Notes: generated by a model from the letters alone, not told the origin. A DNA stretch of 64,000 nucleotides from Clytia hemisphaerica (GCA_902728285.1 CACVBU010000671.1:1-64000), one strand, 5' to 3'. Positions 44,175 through 57,000 are shown, counted from the stretch's first letter. A program made the numbers and translations.

Positions 44175-45720
44175 AGACCCGTTAGCAGCTGTGCTGACAA
44201 TCACGAAGGGTTTCCGCTAAACTACTCCTAGGGAAAATGAGGTATGAACTCAAATTTTTCACTCAGTGATAGCTAAAAGACATGGGTACCGTCCAATGTA
44301 GTTTTGATCACTATAGAATGCTGTCCGAGAATGATGTTGTCCGATAATTAGCGAGTCTATGGTCAAAATTTGAATCCTGTGTTGTCAATTAATAGTGATT
44401 TCCGCTAAACTCCTCCTAGGTAAAATGAGGTGTGAACTTAATTTTTTCACTAAATGATAGCTAATAGACATAGGTACCGTCCATTATAGTTTTGAACACC
44501 TAAAAATGCTGTCCGAAAAAGATACTGTCCGGTAAATTGAATCCAATGCTGGAAATTTGAATCCAATGCTGACAATCAGCAGTGGTTTCCGCTAAACTCC
44601 TCCTAGGGAAAATGAGGTATAAACTTAATTTTTTCATTAAATGATAGCTAATAGGTACAGGTACCGTCCATTATAGTTTTGAACACCTAAAAATGCTGTC
44701 CGAGAATAAGGTTGTCCGATAATAAGCGAGCATAAGGTCGAAATTTGAATTTCTTGTTGTCAATCGCCAGTGGTTTCCGCTTAACTCCTCCTAGGGAAAA
44801 TGAGGTATGAAATTAATTTTTTCACTAAATGATAGCTAATAGGTACAGGTACCGTCCATTATAGTTTTAAACACCTAAAAATGCTGTCCGAGAATAAGGT
44901 TGTCCGATAATTAGCGAGCATAAGGTCGAAATTTGAATTTCTTGTTGTCAATCGCCAGTGGTTTCCGCTAAACTCCTCCTAGGGAAAATGAGGTATGAAC
45001 TTAATTTTTTCACTAAATGATAGTTAATAGGTACAGGTACCGTCCATTATAGTTTTGAACACCTAAAAATGCTGTCCGAGAATAAGGTTGTCCGATAATA
45101 AGCGAGCATAAGGTGGAAATTTGAATTTCTTGTTGTCAATCGCCAGTGGTTTCCGCTTAACTCCTCCTAGGGAAAATGAGGTATGAACTTAATTTTTTCA
45201 CTAAATGATAGCTAATAGGTACAGGTACCGTCCATTATAGTTTTGAACACCTGAAAATGCTGTCCGAGAATAAGGTTGTCCGATAATTACCGAGCATAAG
45301 GTCGAAATTTGAATTTCTTGTTGTCAATCACCAGTGGTTTCCGCTAAACTCCTCCTAGGGAAAATGAGGTATGATTTTAATTTTTTCATTAGGTGATAGC
45401 TAATAGACACAGGTAACGTCCATTGTAGTTTTGATGATCTAAAAATGCTGTCCGAAAAAGATACTGTCCGGTAAAGTGAATCCAATGCTGGAAATTTGAA
45501 TCCAATGCTGACAATCAGCAGTGGTTTCCACTAAACTCCTCCTAGGGAAAAGGAGGTATGAACTTAATTTTTTCACTAGGTGATAGCTAGTAGACACAGG
45601 TAACGTCCATTGTAGTTTTGAATACCAGAGAATGCTGTCCAAAAAAGATACTGTCCGGTAAAGTGAATCCAATGCTAGAATGGCGAATCCAATGTTGAAT
45701 CCAATGTTGAATCCGATGCT
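44175..45720 (-). repeat. Right-arm tandem array, about 188-bp unit, inverted
   Basis: Same unit as the left arm on the opposite strand (CTCCTCCTAGGGAAAATGAG repeats at 44224, 44414, 44600 and onward). About eight units; the outermost carry TGAATCCAATGCTGG as in the left arm. Confidence 0.9.
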
Positions 45721-45748
45721 AAGTTCATTTTGGTAAATCGAAAGTAGT

Positions 45749-46049
45749 ATGCGTCACCACCAAGAAGGGATTTCCAGTAGAACACAGCTCTCACAACAAA
45801 ACACTGCCATTGGATTCACTGCAGAAGATTTTCCTGGTATTGATGATGAGACATACAAAGAACTGAGTGTAGATTCAAAGGCATTCAGTGTTGTTGATAT
45901 CAATTCAAATCAGACAAATAGTGCAGACTCGATGATCATGGCAAAACAGGTGGAGAAGAAAGACATCAAACAAACTGCAGTGTCCGATCAAGATTTGAAA
46001 GCTGCTAAAAATAAAGAGAAAGAAAAAGATCAACTTCCAGCTCTTAGAG
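45749..46049 (+). CDS. Candidate first coding exon (possible N-terminal extension of the SLC35A gene)
   Basis: ATG at 45749 opens 100 codons: MRHHQEGISSRTQLSQQNTA, a soluble acidic/polar stretch (GIDDETYKELSVDSKAFSVV), then a lysine-rich segment (KAAKNKEKEKDQLPAL). It ends AGA G followed by GTATAATT, a usable donor in phase 1. The next strong acceptor on this strand that needs phase 1 is the transporter exon at 54080, and joining the two stays in frame. A cytosolic N-terminal tail of this length before the first membrane segment is seen in some nucleotide-sugar transporters. The roughly 8-kb intron and the one-in-three chance of matching phase keep this uncertain; it could belong to another gene. 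It begins 8 bp after the giant foldback ends. Confidence 0.5.
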
Positions 46050-46109
46050 GTATAATTTTTTTCAAAATTGAACAAGTAGCCATGAATTTGTATGATAAAT
46101 AAGGACAAA

Positions 46110-47419
46110 GGACGACACTTTCGGTGCTCCGGACGGAAACTTCTGGAGTTTTCTGGAGCAGAGCTAAAAAAACACTATTTCTCTCTCTACAGAAAGTTCT
46201 GGAGCTCTTCTGGTGCTTTTGGATCAAGTGATTTTTAACACATTTTAAAAAAACGTTTAAACATGGTTACGAAAAAATACCATCAACTGCTCTAATATGG
46301 GACGGTTGGTCAAATCTTGGGACAGTTGATTTCTGAACTGTATTTTCACTTACTGTTTAAATCTCTTTGACAGTGAAGCTGGAACTTCGATTTTTGAGGA
46401 TTACGATTTTACCAGCTTTTTAGCAATTTTTGCCTCGCTAACCCAAATCTTGCAACCTCTTTACCTTCAAGGAAGATGGAAATTAGAGTTTTTCAGCGTT
46501 CCGAAAAAAATGCATAGCAGAAATTTTTTCATTTTTACTGGATCCATTCTCAACATCAAAATGCATATTTTGGTCTTTGTGTTTGTTTCTGACGTTTTTC
46601 CTTCAAAGAATATCGATCACTTTCCTTTTCCCCTTGAGCGCGCGAGAAAAAAATGATTAGCTCACATTCTCTCGCGGGCGAATAAAGATGATGCGGCAAT
46701 CTTGCACTGAGGGTGCTACTTAGTTTCCGCCCTATTTTGCGCCCACGATAGAATGGTCCAACTGTACGGGGGTATTCCAAATGATAAACTAATAAGTGTT
46801 ACTAATAACTGTAAGTGTTTATTTTCTGAGAGATACAAATAGTATATTGAATATTATTAAGTTATTTATTAAAGTATTTTTGAGTGCAAATTTAAATATA
46901 TGGTTACATAAAGAACAAATTAATGAAAGCAGCTCTGTTTTTTCCTCAAACCCCCAGGAAAAGTTTTTTTGCCGACTTAGCTATTTTACAAATCTCGGAA
47001 AAGAACTCCCATAGGAATTCCGATACATAACCTGACTGGTTAATTTCGAAACGGCTTCAAGAAAGTCATAATGGCAGATAATTCTAAAAGTTTCTGAGGA
47101 AATGTGTGTAATTTATCGATGTTGATGGCTTGTTGATTCTTTAAAGAAAAAAGATAACAGGTATAGCTTTTTCTAATCATGGAATATAGAGGTTCCAGCT
47201 ACACTGTTTGACAACAAGTTTGTTTTGATACTTCAACCAAGCTTATCAATCAAACTTTCACAATCTCATATATAATCACAAGTCAAATGTATTTTCAAAG
47301 CATTTTAATTAAAAGTATATTTAATACCTTTTCGCCTTTCCATCTGTCATCTTGAATTGTATGTAGCTATGCAAAAATACAAGAAAGCAAAAGCCGTGGT
47401 TGGATTTAGTTGGAAAATT
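46110..47419. other. Intronic or intergenic spacer
   Basis: No gene. The phrase gggacggttggtcaaatcttgggacagttgat (46297-46330) resembles wording at the centre of the palindrome at 51733-51935 and at 52765-52795, so it is probably a decayed MITE. Confidence 0.35.
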
Positions 47420-48433
47420 GGCAGGTACAAAATGCATAAAACATAATGCATATTGCATAATGCATAATAGTATTGTGTAATTTACAGAACGATTTTATAT
47501 TTTCTAAAATTCTCCTTTGCAGAGGCTAAAACAGCGAAAACCTCTTTAGAAGAGTTTCTTGTAAACCTTCCAATAGACCTTTTTTCAAAGAGGCCACCCT
47601 GTTGAATAATTATGTAGTCCAGCAGAAAAACAATGATAAAACCATGCGTAATTATTACAATATGCATGATACAGTACACTATCATTGTTTCTATGCCTGG
47701 ACTACATAATTATTCAACAGGACGTCCTCTTTGAAAAAAGGTCTATCAGAGGGATTTCCCAAGACATAATATTTACTTTTCGAATCCAGACGAAAGAGAA
47801 AACATTCGAATAATAACAACAAAGGGTTCTCCGTCAGCGTAAATAATAAGAAGATGCAACAGAACGGTTTCCCTTCTTCTTTCTCAAAAAAAAAGATAAA
47901 CACATAAACATTCGAATGTAAAAAAATTCGAATTCTATTTTCTTAGATCTAGCTTTCGCATGAAGCTCTTTAATTTATATTGGCTGGATATTGGCTTATC
48001 TAACAAAAAGCATTCACATGGTTAATGCTTTGTAAGAGGGAAAACCCGTTGAAATTTATTAGCAATTGTTCGAAAAGATCTCTGAGAAAACCCAGAATAA
48101 AGATCTTGCTATAAAATTTACGTTTTCAAGTTAATAAAGTAATATACGGAGGAGATATTTTCGTGTTTTTTCTACACTATACTACGTTCTGTAAAATACA
48201 ACTATGAAAATCAAAATGGCAACAAGCATTTTCAGCGGATCATGGATTTTCTTCATCGTCCAGAATTCAAATTTACAGCTTTCTACCCTTTATTTTTTGG
48301 TAGAAAATGGTATATTTGTTTTGTTGAAAGTATTATCTTTCAGATTCTCCTTATTATAGCCTCTAAAATTGACATTTTTCAAATATTATGCATTATGCAA
48401 TATGCATTATGTTTTATGCATTTTGGACCTGCC
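47420..48433. mobile_element. TIR element with ATGCAT-rich ends
   Basis: Left end ggcaggtacaaaatgcataa...ttgcataatgcataat (47420-47470) and right end attatgcattatgcaa...ttttggacctgcc (48381-48433) are inverted copies of about 52 bp. It contains a smaller palindromic MITE (47573-47746). Confidence 0.75.
47573..47746. mobile_element. Palindromic MITE, 174 bp, nested
   Basis: ATAGACCTTTTTTCAAAGAGG and its inverse at the right end. The arms continue with CCTGTTGAATAATTATGTAG. Inside the element at 47420-48433. Confidence 0.8.
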
Positions 48434-49371
48434 GGTTGGTTAATATGCAATACATAATGTGCAAGTCAACTTTTCTATCCATTTATTTGCATAAGCCTAA
48501 AAAAGCTAACATCGCAAATATAGATTACAACATATAGATTAAAAAGACAACAATGCATCTTATAAAGAAATATCATAATCATTAGAACAATAAAAGATAG
48601 AATTTCTTAATCCAAAAAGAAATATTTATAGACAGCTTGATAAAATCCGTGTGTTTTCATTATATAAACGAAAGTACTTACACATAGTTGTGACGTCGAG
48701 AAAATCAAAACAGTAGAGAACATCGTAAATTCCTTGTCAATTAAGTAGTATAAAAACGAATAAATCGTAACCGGCATAGCAGTTTTCGTTTTCCCAGAGG
48801 AGAACTAAAAACAGTACATTACATTTAATGCGCGAGTGACTTTTCAAGCTAAACATTTCACATTTCTTTACATAATGGACATAATTCTGTAAATTTTTTG
48901 TTACATTGTTTTAATTGATTTTCAGTTCATTTACTCCCAAGATAATTACTTCGCACTTTGAACGACTTTAAAATCAACAATCATTTTTTGTTACAATTCA
49001 TTGCACATCGTGTCTTTTAGACGATTCCAATTTCAGATAACTTGAGCTCCACCGCAGATGATTGAAAAAGTCAATTCTTCAGGTGCTTCAACTTCACAAA
49101 CTTGGCCAATCCTGGTGGTGATAAGATTTATATGAGAGTAATTGTCACGAAAAGCGCGAATAACTTATCGAAAAATGGAGATTCCCAAGATTGGCGAAGG
49201 CTTCTTAAATCTTGGTTGAAGAAAATCTCTTTGATCTTTCTTTTTTTTCTTTTGTTAATTGCTTGCGTCATCGATGACTTGCGAGGTATTTCTCATAATG
49301 AAAACACACAGATTTTACCAAGCTGATAGAACAGCAAAAGCCTTTTAAAAATTTGTTTTTAAAGACATACA
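48434..49371. other. Spacer with one coding-like frame
   Basis: 49066-49285 is open on the plus strand (NNLSKNGDSQDWRRLLKSWL, then a hydrophobic run IFLFFLLLIACVIDDL) and meets a possible donor (CGAG/GTATTT) with acceptor TTCTTCAG at 49082. I cannot recognise the product, and the exon is unproven. Confidence 0.3.
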
Positions 49372-49587
49372 GTGAGATTGGGTAACTTGCATCAGTGGAG
49401 GCTAACATGCATAACCCTCAAATGAAAGACCTGGCTGGTCATTAAAATACAAAGTTAAATAAAAATAAAAATGGTAGAGTAGAGCTGCGAGCGGAGCTGC
49501 GTAGTTGTATTTTAATGACCAGATAGGTCATATTCATTTGAGGGCTATGCATGTTAGCCTCCACTGATGCAAGTTACCCAATCTCAC
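49372..49587. mobile_element. Palindromic MITE, 216 bp
   Basis: GTGAGATTGGGTAACTTGCA and its inverse at the right end; the arms extend about 75 bp on each side. Non-coding. Confidence 0.85.
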
Positions 49588-50602
49588 GGTAGCATATTCT
49601 GTTTTCATGCCATTAAAAAATTCCACAAAAACGGAGTACCCACATCAAACTTTCAAAACATCTACATGCAAACTGAAAGCAGTATATAATTCAGTTAGTG
49701 GAAGTACTTCGATTTGCGACGCGTCTTTACGTCACACAGAACAAAAGAAAATAGCAAAGGAATTACCCATAACTACCATTTCGCAACCATGGGGAATCGC
49801 GATTTTACGGAAATGGGAATCCTCATATCGAATAAAGCATCTTCTGAAAATTTCATTCTTCCCCATAAGGTAAGACCAATTTAATTTGTTGTCCTACGGG
49901 CCCGACCGACCCTTTTTTTGTTAAAATCAAAAAAATAATAATATTGAATTTCCACTACAGTATATTTTACACACTAGTTATTTGTAAGAATTAAATTTGA
50001 ATAAAGCTGAAAATTAATTCAAGAAATTAAAATCAAGCATTTCATTACTAAAATTTTATTATGATTCTCATCGAAGATAAAAAAATGAATATTTGATCCA
50101 GATATTTTTTGGAAAGTTTTTTCGGTACCTGAACCCTGATAAATAAAAATTTATTCTTATTTTACCGGCCGACCGACCGACCCATATTTTTTTAACGATC
50201 TCCTTGTAGAACAACAAATTAAATTGGTCTCGCCTAAATGCGAAAATGAAAAACGAAGAAACTTTCGTTTTCTAATTGTCTTTTTAATCTGTCATAAAGT
50301 GTTATAAAATTCCTTATTGAATCATGCCTTTCAATAAGACATGCGTGATTACCCTTACTAAAGCGCTCGTCAATCTCGTATGGTAAGCAGAAAAATGTGC
50401 GCGTCAATTATATTATGATTCTGTAAAAAGATTTCTCTCTCAGGGCGTTTTCTATGAAATTAGGCGCGCTAAAAATGATTGACGTGCGCGATTTTGTAAA
50501 AATTTTGCACGATTCGCGCGCATTATGTTCATTTCGTGGATGTTTTGCCACTTTCCTACTTATTTCTCCCTGGAAAAGCCTGTGAATGACATGTTCTCCT
50601 AC
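49588..50602. other. Spacer
   Basis: A plus-strand frame 49607-49869 ends at a strong donor (ATAAG/GTAAGA), but no domain is recognisable. The two phrases ggcccgaccgaccct and gccgaccgaccgaccca (49900, 50165), together with the inverted wording gaccaatttaatttgttgtc / aacaaattaaattggtctcg, outline another palindromic MITE at about 49868-50232. Confidence 0.4.
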
Positions 50603-50608
50603 TAAGAG

Positions 50609-51585
50609 CATGGTGGCCAGCGACCCTTGAAATCCTTGAAACCCTTGAAACACCCTTGATTTTTTTGCTGCCCTTGAAAATTTCCTTGAAACCCTTAAAA
50701 ATATGAAGATTTTCTGAAGACCCTTGAGCTATGGAATTTACACCCTTGAAACCCTTGAAATTCAGAAATCTGGAAGGGATTTTTGTTCATTAAGAACTTT
50801 TAAAATGCAAAATTTTCCCCACTTCGTGGGGGTAAAAGTGAATAACCTAATGATTGATTTTCTTTATCTAGATCATTGCACATTCTATGGTGTTCCTTCC
50901 ATTATTTAATTTGATGAATTTTATGACTGACATCTTTAAATTATTTTTAGCAGTTTTGTCAAAGAAGTCACCTACTGTACCAGCATTTTTGTTTTGGAGT
51001 TGGGTGGAAGGTTTTGTACCTTTCAAGATCGTCGGTTGACAGATAGCAGGTTTCAAAGTTTGTTGAAAAGACACTCAGATAATACCAGAGCAGTATGCAA
51101 AGTGTGCAAAATAAAGACTTTTCTATCTATATGAAAGATGTTAACCCACTGCAGTCTTTATTCTTCAATCCAAAACCTAAGGATAGTGTAAAGCCAAAGT
51201 AAAGAGAATAATACCAAAACAATTTCCTAGTATTTCACTGTTGTTTAAATTTGTTGAGTTGAAATTTTCAGTAAGTCTAGTAAGTATTCTACAGTTTTTT
51301 AGCTTTAAGGACACTCCTTTAAAAACTTGTTGCAAATTATAACCTTTTAGATGTTTGACTTCTATTCTGTTCATACGTAGAAAGCAGTTCTTTCATCACA
51401 TGCAAATATAACTGGGCTTTTTTAGACTTTTTCCTTGAAACCCTTAAAAATTATGTTTTATGGCTTTCAAACCCATGAAACCCTTGAAAATTTGGTCAAA
51501 AGACCCCCTTGAAACCCTTGAAAATTGATGCAAAATGACCCTTTAAACCCTTGAAATGGGCACTAAAATATGGCTGGCCACCATG
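50609..51585. mobile_element. TIR element with CCTTGAAA repeats, 6-bp duplication TAAGAG
   Basis: Ends CATGGTGGCCAGC and GCTGGCCACCATG; TAAGAG at 50603-50608 and 51586-51591. Both ends contain many CCCTTGAAA units (subterminal repeats). No transposase ORF. Confidence 0.85.
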
Positions 51586-51732
51586 TAAGAGGTTTAAAAA
51601 ATGATGTAGAAACAAGAAACTGTGAAAATCAATTACAAAACCTACGCCACACCTTTTGCTGTGTGAAAGCCTACCTGCCGAGAGTAGACTATTCACATTA
51701 TTTGTTGTCTATGATTTGTGGGTTGTTAATTA

Positions 51733-51935
51733 AATGACTTTGGAGGTTCGGTGAAATGGTGGCCAAATGGCCATGCCATGTTTTGTTAGATAGTCCCAAG
51801 TTAGAGCAGTTGCCGGTGTTCAGTAAAGTCAAGTTTGAAATTATTTTGTACCGTCAACTGCTCTAACTTAGGACTATCTGACAAAACATGGGACTGCAAT
51901 TCGGCCACCATTTCACCGAGCCTCCAAAGTCATTT
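51733..51935. mobile_element. Palindromic MITE, about 200 bp
   Basis: AAATGACTTTGGAGGTTCGG...AATGGTGGCC at the left and GGCCACCATTTCACCGAGCC...CATTT at the right. The centre holds AGTTAGAGCAGTTG and its inverse. Confidence 0.85.
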
Positions 51936-52092
51936 GATTTAAGTTAATGAACAGCATATTAAAAAACACACAATTTCTCTTTCACACCGAGTAGGCTTTT
52001 AAATCGAAATATGAAAAAAATCTGTAGTGGAACACACACGAATGTCTGGAACAGAGAAGACCAAATTAGTGGCAAAACGATGGAGCGTTTGA

Positions 52093-52486
52093 CCATAGTG
52101 TGCAGAGGGGTCTGATCCCCCCATTTATATTTCACCCCCCCATACATGCATCCCCCTATTTTAAAAAAATTTTCGCACCAACTACAATGCTGGTTCACAA
52201 ACCGTTTAATACCAAAAATTCGAATATATATATGGTAAGAAATAATGGCGCCGCAGGCAAAAAAATTTCCATTTACATTGCTATTTTGTTGGACTACCCA
52301 ATTCTTTGACCAATTTAAGATATAATACATATTTTTACCAAAAAGTTGTTATCCCCCCTATTTTTATTAAATACCCCCTAAAAACTCAAACCCCCCATTT
52401 TACTCAGAAAATGTCTTATCCCCCTATAAAGCCTTTCTTGAAAAGTTGGATCCTCCCCCTTAAAGAAAGGTGGGGTTCACACTATG
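52093..52486. mobile_element. C-rich MITE, CATAGTGTG ends
   Basis: CATAGTGTGCAGAGGGGTCTG and ...GGGTTCACACTATG are inverted. The inside has many CCCCCC runs. An inverted relative lies at 54666-55119 in the transporter's intron. Confidence 0.75.
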
Positions 52487-52489
52487 TTA

Positions 52490-54079
52490 ACGTCACTCGC
52501 GCGGCAAGTTGCACACTCAATATTTTTTAATCCCATCGGGCGATAGGCGGTTAGGCGGTGGGCGTTCTCCAATCGCGGTCCGGTCATTTTGAATGAAAAA
52601 CAAAAAAGTTAAGAGGGTGCGCTATCAGTGAAAGTTATCGTGACATGTTATGACAGAAAGTATGATTTATAGACTTGGTGGAGTTATCAAAACAAAATTG
52701 TTGTCAAAGAGATTTAACAGTAAGTGAAAATAAAGGCTAGATATCAACAGCCCCATCTTGCGACCAATCGTCCCAAATTAGAGCAGTTGACATGGTTAAA
52801 AGCAGTCAAAACGGGTTTTATTTACTTTGTATGACGATAACTAAGCCTAAAAAGCAATGAGAAAAAAACCCATCATAGAACAGTTGTATTTTGTAATGCA
52901 GAATATGATAGTGTGAATCTTTTTGAAATTCTATGTTAGGATTATTTTTTCTCAATGCCCAGTAACTATGCCTTTGGTACCTGTTGCTAAGACCTTTTGT
53001 TAAGAACGAAACCGATTACGACAAAAAATCCTCAAAAAATTTCGTAATACATTCGTAATAAATACATTAAATACATTAAATATGGATACTTGATATTTGT
53101 CCCCATGTGATGGACTTTGGTCAAATAAAACACTTACAGTCTTTAATGATGATGGTTCAGCCATTAATGAAATTGAATTTGTCACTCACATTATTTTCGA
53201 AAGCATCACTGGTCGAAATATCGAAACTACCGTGGAGGTAGTCCACTACCGTGGAGTAAATGTGATCAACATAAACCTCGGTGCTGGTATTGTTTCAGAG
53301 GGGATACCAGATTATGCCATTCCGCCAATTCTTTTCCACAATTTCTGTCAAACCATCTAAAAAAAGTACCGAAATTCCGCCACCGAAAATTCCTTTGAAA
53401 TCCAAGGTCCTTGTCCAAAATTCTGTGAAATTCGAAGATTCCGGAAAACCTTTTGCTAAATTCCGTTTTTCTGCACTTTTTTTCGTGCTCAAACAAAACA
53501 TTCTTTTAACCTGAACATTGATGATTGGGCCATGTTCAGGCCACAAAACTTTTTGTTTCTGAAAACCTGGTCCAAACATGCACTAGCCAGGTTGTGTTAA
53601 AGACTTTTTCAAGTTCAAAATTGCCAAGTGGCCCAAGAAAGCTCAGGCCATACAACGGGCAGTTGGGTGTTTAAAATAAAAATGGCAATTAGTGCTCTTT
53701 TCAGCAATTATATAACCCCCTCTTAAAAAAAGTCCCAGAACTTAGAACTTTTTCCCTAATTTCTCAAAAAACACACAAAATTAATTTTATTAACCAGTAT
53801 TAAGATGCAGTTCTGAAATCTACACCCTAGTATCTACACACTTCTCTTGACGTATGAATGACCATGCCTAAGGCCCCAAATTTTGAATCGAATTGAATAA
53901 TATATTACTTAAACATTGATAAAGTGGGTCAACTAAATAAGTGTCTGAAAATAAAAATACAAACTGCGAAAATAAAGGTTTTTGGAGTAAAAGTTGATCA
54001 CACACTTGAAAGTTTGAAATTGAGTTTCTTTTCATCTTTAGATATTTAGTCTTAATATCATATTCTCTCTTGATTTTAG
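52490..54079. other. Intronic or intergenic stretch before transporter exon
   Basis: 53097-53360 is an open plus-strand frame (TLTVFNDDGSAINEIEFVTH, then IIFESITGRNIETTVEVVHY) that reads like coding sequence. I cannot assign it to a family and see no convincing splice sites. The remainder is AT-rich spacer. Confidence 0.3.
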
Positions 54080-57000
54080 TTTCATCCAGTGTTTCCATCC
54101 CATTGCGATATATTTGTTTGGGCGTCCTTGTGATTCAGACATCCACAAATATCCTAACGTTAAGATACTCAAGAACCAGAAGAACCCCTGGTGAACCTGT
54201 ATACCTCGCGTCTACTGCTGTCTTATGTACCGAGATATTGAAATTGTTACTTAGCTATGCAGCACTTTTGCAAACCTCAAATTATGACGTTTTCAAAGTG
54301 AACAAAGGGATTCATTCTCAACTCACAGAGAATTGGAAAGATGGGATAAAGCTTGCTGTACCAGCTTTGATGTATGTCGTCCAGAATAACTTGCTCTTCT
54401 TGGCATTGAGTAAGCTGGATGCTGCCACTTACCAGGTATATAGTCTTTCTCTTTCTGTTTATTAAATTTCTTAAACAGCGTTGAACTAACCACAACCATG
54501 AATCTTTAATATCGGGCTGAATTTATTATGGAATGTGTCTACATTCTTACACTTTTATAAGAGCAACAATCAATATTTTAAGCCTGTTTTATCTGCCAGT
54601 AGAAAAACAAGGAATTTGCAACGGATAAAATACTGGAAATTTATCACAATTCAAGTTCCAATGTCCATAGTATGAACCCCCCCTTTTTTTAAGGGGGGGG
54701 GGGATCCGAGTTTTCAAGGAAGGCTTCATAGGGGGGGATGGGTAATTCTCCAGTTAAAATGGGGGGTTTGAGCTTATAGGGGGGGGGGATCAAATAAAAA
54801 TGGGGGGGATAGTAACTTTTTGGTTAAAAAATTTTTTTTTTAATGTTATATGTTGATTTAAGTCAATAAAATTTAATATCACATAATTTCGACTTATTCT
54901 CACTGCACTCTGTTTTGAATCAGATTTTGTTTTTCCTTGTTTTTTAACTATTGCCAATAAAAATGTTCGAATTTTGTGTTTGAACAAAAGCGTCTGAACC
55001 CCGGCTCGGACCCCTGTAAATGGTGCGGGATCAAAAAATTTAAAAAATAGGGGGGATACCTTTATAGGGGGGGGGGGTGAAATATTAATGGGGGGGTTCA
55101 GACCCCTCTGCACACTATGATGTCTTTTTATTTTCCTTTGGAAATACAAATACTAAAGTTGGGGAATCAGTTTATTATAGAAATCAGAGGAATGTAAAGA
55201 GATGGAAAAACAGCTTCTTGAAAACAATGGAAAAACGGCTCGTCATATACCAGGTCTCTTGCCCTTAAGGGAGTTTATGTCGAGTTAATAGGTTTCTCTT
55301 GTTGTCGCTTTAAAAAATCTGCATAATTAGCGTGTTGTGACAAAATTCTTTTGTTTCAAGCCTAATTATGCGTAAACTTTTAGGGCTTATATTTTGGGTA
55401 CACCTCTCCTATACGAAAAAGTGCCTATATCTTCTTGCTCAAAATTTCTTAGCGATTCTACTGATATAACCGCATCATGACCGCACCATTATATGGAGAG
55501 CTAGAGCTCGAGAAAATTATAACTTTATCTTGATTTTACTCGATTTCTGACAGTTTTACAAGAATCAATTTAATATCATTGCGTTAAGAATTTCTTTTGC
55601 TATACATTGGTAAAAAGATTGCTCCTTATTTTTAAAAATTGAACTAGTAATCGGCGAAAAAGGAAAAACTAATTTTCATTTTTATCGTTAAATCATGTAG
55701 AAACCGTCCAATTTGTATGGCGAGCCGTCTTTTCTGGACTTACATTTAACGACCTAATCAACGTTTTTACAATAGAGTTTTCAATAGAAGTGATCGTTGA
55801 ACTTTGAGTAATCAGAAAAGCTGTTTTTCCATCTCTTTACATTCCTCTGATAGAAATCAAGTAGTAACAAAGCGGTCATTCACCTTCGGTAAGAATACTA
55901 AAATAGCAAGCAATGGAATTACAAACAATGAACAAAAAATAGCTATGATCACTTTCCTCTAACATAGAAAAGCAAGATTACCAAACTTCATAAATTAAAT
56001 TTTCTAGGTGACCTATCAATTGAAAATTTTAACAACGGCATTATTTTCGGTGACGATGCTAGGTCGGCGACTTAATCCGTTGAAATGGGCGTCACTTCTC
56101 ATCCTAATGGTCGGTGTCGGTATCGTACAGGTTGGTTCATTTGATTGTTCTATCGAGGATTTGAAAGCTCTTTTAACGAGCTATTTATTGAGTTTTTTTA
56201 AGACGTTTTAAACCAAGTCGGGTTTTTTGAATTGAAAAGTTCCAGAATTCTGATCAAGTTAGAATAGTTTTGATTCAACAATTCGTCCTATGTGAACATT
56301 TCTTTTCAAAAAGTGATAAACGGCATAGCGTCAGCCTTGGTTTAGGTCCCAGGCAAAAATTAAGTTTTCCCTGAGTTTTAAGTCCCCCAAAGATTCGTGA
56401 AATTTTTGGTAGCCCCCAGGCCTTTCGACCTTCGACACTTTTAAAAGATTTTGTTCTACAAATAAAAGGTTTATTCAATGTTAATTGTGCTGCAGTTCGA
56501 AGGTTAGGATATTGCGTCGCAGGGGAAATTTTTTCAGCTTAATGAGCTTTAATTTGAGTAACTGAAAAGCCAACCATTAAGATGAAGTATTCAGCCCCCA
56601 CGTTAAATGATGAAATTTCAGCTCCCAAAGTACATTAGGTCCCCCCAAATATATGAAACATCTTTAGCCCCCATCTTTATTGGGCTTATTGCCCACCGTC
56701 TTTGGGCTTATTGGAACCGCCCCCATCTAACGGGGGGAGGGGCTGACGCTATGAACGGTTACTATGGTGAAAATCAAATGAATTACACTTTGTCAGACGT
56801 TTTCAATTCTTCAATTAATTTTTCAAAATTTGGTTCTGTTTGCAATAACTCTGACTATACTAAATTCGTTCTTCTTTAACAATGGACAACTTACCTGCAC
56901 TCTCATTTCTTCAGATGCCCCAAGGATCAGCACCAGTAGAAAAAGAAGGCGTGTCAACATCTGGCAAGTTTGTTGGTATTGTGGCCGTCCTGATGGCTTG

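Larger units (their letters stand above)
38819..45740. mobile_element. Giant foldback (about 6.9 kb) with tandem-repeat arms
   Basis: The left arm starts TCGAAAACCAAAATGAAC and the right arm ends GTTCATTTTGGTAAATCGA; both continue inward with ATTGGATTC repeats and GTCCGGTAAA/TTTACCGGAC. The left arm (to about 40165) and right arm (from about 44175) are arrays of a unit of about 188 bp, inverted relative to each other. The 4-kb interior has no complete transposase; it holds two MITEs, a SINE-like block and a 123-bp tandem repeat. Structure and arm repeats resemble Foldback-type (FB) elements of other animals. No certain target duplication: AAGTAG occurs near both outer ends but is not in register. 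Confidence 0.8.

Noticed and set aside
49066-49869. Two coding-like exons (49083-49285 and 49607-49869) of a further gene
   Set aside because: Donor sites exist, but no recognisable protein, no consistent phases between them and a MITE in between; kept only as a note in the spacer entries.
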